From Acidianus brierleyi (GTDB taxonomy: Archaea > Thermoproteota > Thermoprotei_A > Sulfolobales > Sulfolobaceae), in contig NZ_CP029289.2 of the NCBI RefSeq assembly GCF_003201835.2, forward strand, positions 1,920,001 to 1,984,000: 64,000 bases of DNA, read 5' to 3'. The position numbers and the translations under genes were made by a program. Below, piece by piece: positions 58,787 through 64,000 of this stretch. Numbering within the stretch: the stretch's first letter is position 1; the number at the start of each line of letters is the position of its first letter. The notes under the pieces are model-generated. The model was not told the origin of the DNA, ran no database searches, and saw nothing but the letters and a program-made list of their open reading frames with translations.

Positions 58787-59584
58787 ATGGAGCTCAATGT
58801 ATATAACAAAAGAGTTCTCATAACAGCATCTACAGAAGGTATAGGAAAAGGTATAGCAAAAGCGTTAGCCAAAGAAGGCTGTAAAATAATTATATCCTCA
58901 AGAAATAAGGATAAAGTATCAAAATCTGTCGAGGAATTAAGAAAAATTAACCCATCAATTTGGGGAATCACTTCTGATATTACTGATGTAAGAAGTATAG
59001 AGAAATTATCTTTATTCACAAAGGAAATTTTAGGTGATATTGATGTCCTAATAGTAAATTCTGGCAATCCGCCTTCAGAACCATCATATTTTGAAGAAAC
59101 AAATATTGAAGACTGGGAATACTCTATTAGATTATATTTAATAAGTGCAATAAAATTGGTTAAGGAATTCTTGCCAGGAATGGTTAAAAATCACTGGGGC
59201 AGAATAATTTTTCTTTCATCTTGGACCATAAAAGAACCTCAAAGCATTTTTGCTTTAGCAGACGTATCTAGATCTCCATTAATTCAATTATCTAAAATTT
59301 TAGGAAGAGACTATGGAAAATTTGGGGTAACTATAAATACCATATTAATGGGAAGTTTTGAAACGGAAGGGGCCAAAAAAACTATACGAAATCTTGCAAG
59401 TAAGAAAGGAGAAAAATTTGAGGATTTATGGCAACAACTTGTTATATCTCCAATTCCTGCCGGAAAGATTGGTAATCCTGAAAAAGATCTCTCACCACTA
59501 ATAATTTTCCTTATCTCCGATCTTTCCTGGTATATAAATGGGACTAGTATTCTTATAGACGGAGGTATGACAAACGCTGTGTAA
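58787..59584 (+). CDS. Short-chain dehydrogenase/reductase with atypical active site
   Basis: 265 residues, classical SDR fold: TASTEGIGKGIA (cofactor loop, TGxxxGIG variant), NSGNPP (NAG-like), FLSSW with the catalytic Ser, and the C-terminal INGTSILIDGG. The usual YxxxK is replaced: at that place the sequence is FALADVSRSPLIQLSK. Related SDR subgroups with 'SN-x-x-R' here are known, so the protein may use another base or have a non-catalytic role. Annotated oxidoreductase; substrate unknown. Divergent from the glycosyltransferase. Confidence 0.75.
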   Translation: MELNVYNKRVLITASTEGIGKGIAKALAKEGCKIIISSRNKDKVSKSVEELRKINPSIWGITSDITDVRSIEKLSLFTKEILGDIDVLIVNSGNPPSEPSYFEETNIEDWEYSIRLYLISAIKLVKEFLPGMVKNHWGRIIFLSSWTIKEPQSIFALADVSRSPLIQLSKILGRDYGKFGVTINTILMGSFETEGAKKTIRNLASKKGEKFEDLWQQLVISPIPAGKIGNPEKDLSPLIIFLISDLSWYINGTSILIDGGMTNAV

Positions 59585-59587
59585 TAC

Positions 59588-59639
59588 GTTGAGGGAAACC
59601 TTCAACATCTATTATTGAAGGATTGATGGTATTATCAAT
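59588..59639 (+). terminator. Overlapping alternative hairpins after the SDR gene
   Basis: Three stems start 3 nt after the SDR stop: GTTGAGGG/CCTTCAAC (59588-59606, loop AAA, one G-U); CCTTCAA/TTGAAGG (59599-59605 with 59615-59621); and ATTGAT/ATCAAT (59622-59627 with 59634-59639). The first two share CCTTCAA and exclude each other. They may terminate or protect the SDR mRNA. The cren7 promoter follows about 20 bp later. Confidence 0.45.
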
Positions 59640-59696
59640 TAAAACAGTCATGGAAAGGCTTATAATCTTAATCCTACACCATTATTATTGGTTATC

Positions 59697-59876
59697 ATGA
59701 GCTCTAAAAAAGCAGTAAAAGTAAAAACTCCCGGAGGAAAAGAGATGGAACTAAATCCGGAAAAAGTATGGACACTAGCTCCGAAAGGAAGAAAAGGAGT
59801 AAAGATAGGATTATTTAAAGATCCAGATACCGGGAAATATTTTAGGCACAAGCTACCAGATGACTACCCAATTTAA
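59697..59876 (+). CDS. cren7: Chromatin protein Cren7
   Basis: 59-residue crenarchaeal DNA-bending protein with an SH3-like beta-barrel: KKAVKVKTPGGKEMELNPEK, VWTLAPKGRKGVKIGLFKDP, GKYFRHKLPDDYPI. The sequence is nearly that of Sulfolobus Cren7. The frame extends to TTG 59688, but ATG 59697 (MSSKK) is the family start, and the TATA-like CTTATAATC at about 59659-59667 predicts a leaderless transcript. pyrH follows after 31 bp. Confidence 0.96.
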   Translation: MSSKKAVKVKTPGGKEMELNPEKVWTLAPKGRKGVKIGLFKDPDTGKYFRHKLPDDYPI

Positions 59877-59907
59877 ACTTTTTTATTTCCGTTTTTATTA
59901 TATTTTG

Positions 59908-60588
59908 ATGAATCTTATACTCAAAATAAGTGGTAAATTCTTTGATGAGGAAGATGCTGAAAAATTAAAGACGCTAAAAAACACTGTAAACGAATTAACT
60001 AATGAAGGTTACAGGGTTGGTATAGTTACGGGTGGAGGTAGAACTGCAAGAAAGTATATAAACATAGCAAGACAAATGGGTAGTAATGAGGCTTTTTTAG
60101 ATCTTTTAGGAATATGGGCGTCTAGACTTAACGCATATCTTGTAATATTTTCTCTATCAGACTTAGCTTATATGAAAGTTCCAGAAAGTCTAGAAGAATT
60201 TACACAAGCGTGGTCTTATGGAAAAATAGTTGTCAGTGGAGGATTCCAACCAGGACAATCTACAGCAGCAGTAGCTGCTCTTACTGCCGAAGCATCAAAT
60301 TCTAAACTATTAATAGTTGCTACAAATGTAGATGGCGTATATGAGAAAGATCCAAGGATTTATTCAGATGCTAAACTCATATCAAAGCTAACAACTACGC
60401 AATTAAGAAAAATTTTAGAAACTTCCCAATCTGTTAATGCTGGAACATATGAACTTTTAGATCCTTTGGCAATAAAAATAATTGAAAGGTCAAAAATAAA
60501 AGTTATAGTGACAAACTATAATAAATTATCAAGACTAACAGAGATTATTAAAGGAGAAGAAATAGCAAGTATAGTTGAGCCTGAGTGA
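59908..60588 (+). CDS. pyrH: UMP kinase
   Basis: 226-residue amino-acid-kinase-fold enzyme making UDP. LILKISGKFFDEEDAEKL, IVTGGGRTARKYI, VVSGGFQPGQSTAAVAAL (UMP site) and TNVDGVYEKDPR. I start at ATG 59908 (MNLILKISGK); the frame extends upstream to 59860, overlapping cren7, but those 16 residues (aromatic, hydrophobic) are not part of the family. Overlaps the next small gene by 4 bp. Confidence 0.94.
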   Translation: MNLILKISGKFFDEEDAEKLKTLKNTVNELTNEGYRVGIVTGGGRTARKYINIARQMGSNEAFLDLLGIWASRLNAYLVIFSLSDLAYMKVPESLEEFTQAWSYGKIVVSGGFQPGQSTAAVAALTAEASNSKLLIVATNVDGVYEKDPRIYSDAKLISKLTTTQLRKILETSQSVNAGTYELLDPLAIKIIERSKIKVIVTNYNKLSRLTEIIKGEEIASIVEPE

Positions 60589-60869
60589 AAATTATGTCAA
60601 TATTAGATCAAGAAGAGTTTAAGCAATTGAGAAATTTTAAAGGTAAAGTAGATTCAGAGCTAGTAAAAAGAATCTTGGAAGAAGTAGAGTTAGATTTCGA
60701 AAAAAGCGGAAACATAAAATCATCAATAATATTTATTTATACTAATTACATTCAGCAAATAAAGCAAAATAGAGACTTTTTCAACTTACTATCTATAATA
60801 TTAGAAAAATATACACCTAAATTAGGCATTGATAATGTTAATCAATTAATACTAAGTTCCATATCTTAG
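60585..60869 (+). CDS. Small helical protein downstream of pyrH
   Basis: 94 residues (GTG start inside the pyrH stop) or 91 from ATG 60594 (MSILDQEEF). Entirely helical, amphipathic, no Cys, unrecognised. ATGA/GTGA-type overlap shows coupling with pyrH. It could be a stabilising partner or an unrelated crenarchaeal protein. Function unknown. Confidence 0.6.
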   Translation: MKIMSILDQEEFKQLRNFKGKVDSELVKRILEEVELDFEKSGNIKSSIIFIYTNYIQQIKQNRDFFNLLSIILEKYTPKLGIDNVNQLILSSIS

Positions 60870-60934
60870 TTCGAATCTAAAACCTTTTATTTTGATATTA
60901 TTTAATAATCCACTAACTCGTTTTGAACGTGTAG

Positions 60935-62323
60935 GTGCAATATTTGAAACTAGGAATATTAGATTCTACATTACGTGAAGGAGAGCAAACTCCCGGCGTA
61001 GTTTTTACTACTGATCAAAGAGTAGAAATAGCTAAAGTTCTTTCAGACTTAGGCGTTAATATGATAGAAGCAGGTCATCCTGCAGTATCTTCTGATATTT
61101 ATGAAGGAATTAAAAGAATAATGAAGCTAAAAAATGAGGGAGAAATAAATTCAGAAATAATAGCTCACAGCAGGGCAGTAAAAAGAGATATAGAAATAGG
61201 AGCAGAACTAGAAGTAGACAGAATAGCAATATTCTTTGGAGTTAGCGACATTCATTTGAAAGCCAAGCATAAAGTATCCAGAGAAGAAGCATTAAACATA
61301 ATTTCAGAGCATATAAGTTACGCTAAATCACATGGAGTTAACGTAAGATTTACCGCAGAAGACGCTACTAGAACAGACCTTGATTACTTAATCCAAGTAA
61401 TCAAAACAGCTAAAGAAGCAGGGGCGGATAGAATAGGCATAGCCGATACAGTAGGAATACTTTATCCCGCAAAAACAGTTGAACTCTTTTCGTTTTTGAC
61501 TAGACAAGTTTCAGGAGTTGAATATGATATCCATGCTCATAATGATCTAGGTTTAGCGGTAGCAAATTCTTTAGCAGCTGCAGAAGGTGGGGCTACTATA
61601 ATTCACGCTACAGTTAACGGTTTAGGAGAAAGAGTAGGAATAACTCCATTACAAATAATAGCAGCTGCTATAAAATATCACTTTGGATTAGATGTAGTAA
61701 AACTCGATAAATTAACAAAAATCTCTTCATTAGTCGAGAAATATAGTGGAATTTCTATGCCGCCAAACTATCCAATAACTGGTGACTATGCTTACATCCA
61801 TAAGGCAGGAATTCACGTTGCTGGGATACTTAACGATCCAAGAACTTATGAGTTTATGCCCCCAGAAACATTTGGAAGAAGCAGAGATTACGTTATAGAC
61901 AAATATACGGGTAAGCATGCACTTAAAGACAGATTTGAAAGATTAGGAGTAAAATTATCCGAGGAAGAATTAGAACAAGTACTTGCTAAAATAAAAACAC
62001 AGAATACGAGGTTCTTAAGAGACGTAGATCTTTTAGAAATAGCTGAGGGAGTTACAGGTAAAATTCTAAAACCTAGACCGCCAGAAAAAATAGAGGCAAT
62101 GGTATCAATAAAATGCGATTCCAATATTTACACTACGTCAGTAACAAGAAGAATATCAGTAATTCCAGGAGTTAGTGAAGTTTTAGAAATTTCAGGAGAT
62201 TACGATATTATAGCCAAAGTAGAAGCTAAAGACTCAGTAGAGCTAAATAATGTCATAGAAAATATAAGATCAGTAAAAGGTGTTTCTTCAACTCTCACAT
62301 CTTTAGTACTAAAGAAAATGTAA
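60935..62323 (+). CDS. lysS: Homocitrate synthase with C-terminal RAM domain
   Basis: First step of lysine synthesis through alpha-aminoadipate: condenses acetyl-CoA with 2-oxoglutarate. 462 residues. DRE-TIM barrel with DSTLREGEQTPGV, the HAHNDLGLAVANSLAA metal site and NGLGERVGI. Residues ~385-462 form an Lrp-like RAM/ACT-type domain (AMVSIKCDSNIYTTSVTRRI ... YDIIAKVEAKD), which in Sulfolobus mediates lysine feedback. The close paralogue 2-isopropylmalate synthase has a different C-terminal domain. GTG 60935 or TTG 60944 (MKLGILD) may be the start. Confidence 0.88.
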   Translation: MQYLKLGILDSTLREGEQTPGVVFTTDQRVEIAKVLSDLGVNMIEAGHPAVSSDIYEGIKRIMKLKNEGEINSEIIAHSRAVKRDIEIGAELEVDRIAIFFGVSDIHLKAKHKVSREEALNIISEHISYAKSHGVNVRFTAEDATRTDLDYLIQVIKTAKEAGADRIGIADTVGILYPAKTVELFSFLTRQVSGVEYDIHAHNDLGLAVANSLAAAEGGATIIHATVNGLGERVGITPLQIIAAAIKYHFGLDVVKLDKLTKISSLVEKYSGISMPPNYPITGDYAYIHKAGIHVAGILNDPRTYEFMPPETFGRSRDYVIDKYTGKHALKDRFERLGVKLSEEELEQVLAKIKTQNTRFLRDVDLLEIAEGVTGKILKPRPPEKIEAMVSIKCDSNIYTTSVTRRISVIPGVSEVLEISGDYDIIAKVEAKDSVELNNVIENIRSVKGVSSTLTSLVLKKM

Positions 62324-62366
62324 GGAAAGAGTTTTATATGTTATAAAATAATGTAAATAATGACCA

Positions 62367-62463
62367 GCGGGGGTGCCCGAGCTGGTCGAAGGGGGCGGAC
62401 TCAAGACCCAGTTAAGAGATCCGCTGGCGAAGGCCATCCGGGGTTCAAATCCCCGCCCCCGCA
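62367..62463 (+). tRNA. tRNA-Leu (anticodon CAA) with 13-nt intron
   Basis: Acceptor GCGGGGG/CCCCCGC, discriminator A, long D arm CCCGAGC...GGG, anticodon stem GCGGA/TCCGC, class II variable arm TGGC-GAAG-GCCA, T arm CGGGG-TTCAAAT-CCCCG. The anticodon CAA is at 62402-62404. After position 37 (62405) a 13-nt intron occupies 62406-62418 (ACCCAGTTAAGAG), the canonical 37/38 site. CTC of the loop can pair with GAG of the intron for the bulge-helix-bulge. Joining needs RtcB, encoded at 48.5 kb. Mature length 84 nt. Confidence 0.95.
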
Positions 62464-62465
62464 TT

Positions 62466-62765
62466 TTATTTATAAAATATTATAATAGTTTCAGAAATAG
62501 AGCTTTCATAAATTTCTACTTCATGAAAAACGTTCTTTAAGTCGAATTTTAAATTTTCTACATCAATCTCTTTATAAACTCCTAAAGGAAGGACAATCAT
62601 TACTTCCTTAGCGTCTTTAGGAATTATAAATTTCAAGCTTTTATGAATATTGGAAACCAATTTAGGCGACAAAGTTTTAACATTAACAAACCCTTTATTC
62701 GACACAATCTCACTTAATACTGATTCTATTTTATCGTTAATGTAACTCAGCATTTTCACTAGCAT
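62466..62765 (-). CDS. Uncharacterised small protein
   Basis: 99 residues, alpha/beta: an N-terminal helical half (LSYINDKIESVLSEIVSNKG) then strands (EVMIVLPLGVY, VEIYESSISETIIIFY). It ends 2 bp from the tRNA-Leu gene on the other strand. The start may be ATG 62765 or Met5 (MLSYIND). No family recognised. Confidence 0.6.
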   Translation of the reverse strand: MLVKMLSYINDKIESVLSEIVSNKGFVNVKTLSPKLVSNIHKSLKFIIPKDAKEVMIVLPLGVYKEIDVENLKFDLKNVFHEVEIYESSISETIIIFYK

Positions 62766-62820
62766 CTTTATATATTGTCTAACAAAGGTTAAAAATCTTA
62801 GCGGATAGAAAATGAAAATA

Positions 62821-63129
62821 CTATTTCCTAGAAAATGTTACGAATGATTTATATCTAAGATAATAATTTCCATAATAATACGATATTTCTCCTATTACTT
62901 CATTATTCTTTTTTACATTGTATTGCAATTTATTTAGTCCTCTCTCTGTAGTTAATATCGGTCCTTCTATTTTTAGACCTTCAGAGATAGCCTTATCCCA
63001 AATTAACGACATTAATGAGAAAAAATCCTCCTTACTACAATAAATCTCTCCGTAGTTCAATAATTCAGATAATTTTTTACTCTTTAAAGCTTCCTTAAAC
63101 TCTTCCATTAATATTGTTGTAGACATCAC
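62821..63129 (-). CDS. Uncharacterised small protein
   Basis: 102 residues with a helical N-terminus (LMEEFKEALKSKKLSELL), one Cys, and a C-terminal beta part rich in Tyr (EISYYYGNYYLRYKSFV). Not recognised. It is divergent from the metallopeptidase-like gene at 63188 (58-bp spacer) and followed by the small gene at 62466 on the same strand, 55 bp on. Confidence 0.6.
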   Translation of the reverse strand: MMSTTILMEEFKEALKSKKLSELLNYGEIYCSKEDFFSLMSLIWDKAISEGLKIEGPILTTERGLNKLQYNVKKNNEVIGEISYYYGNYYLRYKSFVTFSRK

Positions 63130-63187
63130 TTAATAAATAGTTATCAAAAAATAGAAAACAGTTAAATCCCCTGTTTTATAATAACAT

Positions 63188-63559
63188 ATGCAATTAGAGA
63201 AAGCCGATGATGTAAAAAGACTGGCAGAGGAGATTAATACAAAAGCCAGTTTAGGCTTAGATTTAAGTAAAGTTATTTTTTTACGTAGTCAACATTCCAA
63301 AACAACCGCAATAGCTAGAACATTAGGCTTACCTCCTCAGTGGAGATACGTATTTGGTGAAGACAAGATATATATTATTGAAGTTATAAGCGAAAAGTTC
63401 GACAAATTAACATGTCATCAAAAGATTTACGTTGTAGTTCATGAACTACTCCATATACCTTCAGGAATGAAAGGAGGATTAAGAAATCATACATATAGAG
63501 AATTCAGAAATATACGAAAGATAATTAAAGAAAAAGGACTAGATGAAATATGTTGGTGA
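63188..63559 (+). CDS. Putative zinc metallopeptidase (HExxH)
   Basis: 123 residues. VVVHELLHIPSG supplies HExxH, and GLRNHTYREF a downstream His as possible third ligand, an arrangement like the small archaeal 'predicted metallopeptidase' group (COG4900-like). The N-terminal half has SQHSKTTAIARTLGLPPQWR, suggestive of a DNA-binding turn. No signal peptide, so it is probably cytoplasmic. Activity is unproven. The TFS-like gene starts 4 bp downstream, forming an operon. Confidence 0.72.
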   Translation: MQLEKADDVKRLAEEINTKASLGLDLSKVIFLRSQHSKTTAIARTLGLPPQWRYVFGEDKIYIIEVISEKFDKLTCHQKIYVVVHELLHIPSGMKGGLRNHTYREFRNIRKIIKEKGLDEICW

Positions 63560-63563
63560 ATAA

Positions 63564-63836
63564 ATGAGATTCTGTCCTAAATGCGGTTCAACAATGATAA
63601 TAAAGAACGATAAAATGGTTTGCATGAGATGCGGATATTCAGATAACAAAATCGAAAAAATTGTTTATAATAGTAAAATTAACCATGACAAGGATAAAAT
63701 GATAGTAGCAGACGGTAAAACTTTGGAAGGAAGATTATCCATGAGTTTATGCCCAAAATGCGGTTCTGCAAGAGCATTAAGACTAAAAAGAGGATTATTC
63801 AAATGCATAACTTGCGGCTATATTTACAGATCATAA
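63564..63836 (+). CDS. Short TFS-like double zinc-ribbon protein
   Basis: 90 residues with two zinc ribbons: CPKCGSTMII...CMRCGY at 4-24 and CPKCGSARALRL...CITCGYIYRS at the end, the layout of archaeal transcription factor S and RpoM-type proteins. TFS is usually about 110 residues and its C-ribbon has an acidic Asp-Glu hairpin that restarts stalled polymerase by RNA cleavage. Here that hairpin is missing and replaced by RLKRG, basic. It may be an inhibitory or non-cleaving paralogue, or a different two-ribbon protein. Confidence 0.65.
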   Translation: MRFCPKCGSTMIIKNDKMVCMRCGYSDNKIEKIVYNSKINHDKDKMIVADGKTLEGRLSMSLCPKCGSARALRLKRGLFKCITCGYIYRS

Positions 63837-64000
63837 TTATGTAAATTATTTTAACATATAAATCTTTAAATACTCTAGAATATAGAGAATTTGATTTTAA
63901 AATAACTAGCTTCCTTAATAAATATTTTTTGTATAAAAATTTGGGATATGATAAATAAATGTATAGGACATTAACACTTTAATTTCTAAGACAAACAATA

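Noticed and set aside
58753..59067. 105-residue N-terminal extension of the glycosyltransferase
   Set aside because: It is antisense to the well-supported SDR coding sequence and lacks glycosyltransferase features.

Overview
The window is an A+T-rich, very compact archaeal chromosome segment from a thermoacidophile of the order Sulfolobales (Sulfolobus, Saccharolobus, Acidianus or Metallosphaera type). The evidence is the gene set: the crenarchaeal chromatin protein Cren7, two Alba paralogues flanking a reverse gyrase, a WhiP-like initiator, TFB2 and TFE-beta, GatDE together with GatCA, an adenosylcobalamin-type ribonucleotide reductase, a RAM-domain homocitrate synthase, and many TTG/GTG or leaderless starts. 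There are no insertion sequences, integrases, CRISPR arrays or rRNA genes. Almost every intergenic space is short and many neighbours overlap. Statements about gene order in relatives come from memory and were not checked.

Layout. 0-7 kb: aspartate kinase (cut by the window edge), asd, a PHP phosphoesterase, an Nre repair protein with a C-terminal PCNA-binding box, argF, a winged-helix protein and a NAD-kinase-like protein. 6.7-9.7 kb: a probable replication origin of the oriC3 type (whiP plus a 389-bp AT-rich spacer with nested inverted repeats), two uncharacterised metal-binding proteins and a degenerate Ncs6/TtuA-like protein. 9.7-18.9 kb: thermosome, small uncharacterised proteins, argS abutting tRNA-Arg(CCG), class II ribonucleotide reductase and a Cys-containing helix-turn-helix protein. 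18.9-22.3 kb: gatE-gatD and ribosomal protein S30e, a short gene easily missed. 22.4-26.8 kb: nop5-fibrillarin-UPF0216-regulator-trm1 operon. 26.8-31.4 kb: a transcription-factor and RNP cluster (TFE-beta, TFB2, Gar1, TBP). 31.4-37.5 kb: phosphoesterase, diphthine synthase, flavin-cofactor enzymes, Taw1, gatA-gatC and cutA. 37.5-47.7 kb: XPB-like helicase, alba1, reverse gyrase, alba2 and an Lhr-family helicase. 48-57 kb: a structured RNA gene, rtcB, deoxyhypusine synthase, topoisomerase VI, aIF5A, srp54 and a Pus10-like pseudoenzyme. 57-64 kb: dehydrogenase, glycosyltransferase, SDR protein, cren7, pyrH, homocitrate synthase, intron-containing tRNA-Leu(CAA), a metallopeptidase-like protein and a short TFS-like protein. 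The last 164 bases (63837-64000) hold no feature I can support.

The window is dominated by information processing: origin and chromatin, RNA polymerase II-like initiation factors, RNA modification (Nop5/fibrillarin, Gar1, Trm1, Taw1, Pus10-like, Ncs2-like) and translation (ArgRS, GatDE/GatCA, DphB, deoxyhypusine synthase with its substrate aIF5A). The most unusual observations are: a TBP gene whose only reading consistent with the family starts at an ATT codon placed at the predicted +1 of a leaderless mRNA; two convergent genes whose proteins end in the same nine residues because their ends share a perfect 26-bp palindrome; catalytically degenerate relatives of Ncs6/TtuA and Pus10; an unidentified structured RNA of about 330 nt; and one good plus two weaker C/D-box guide RNA candidates.
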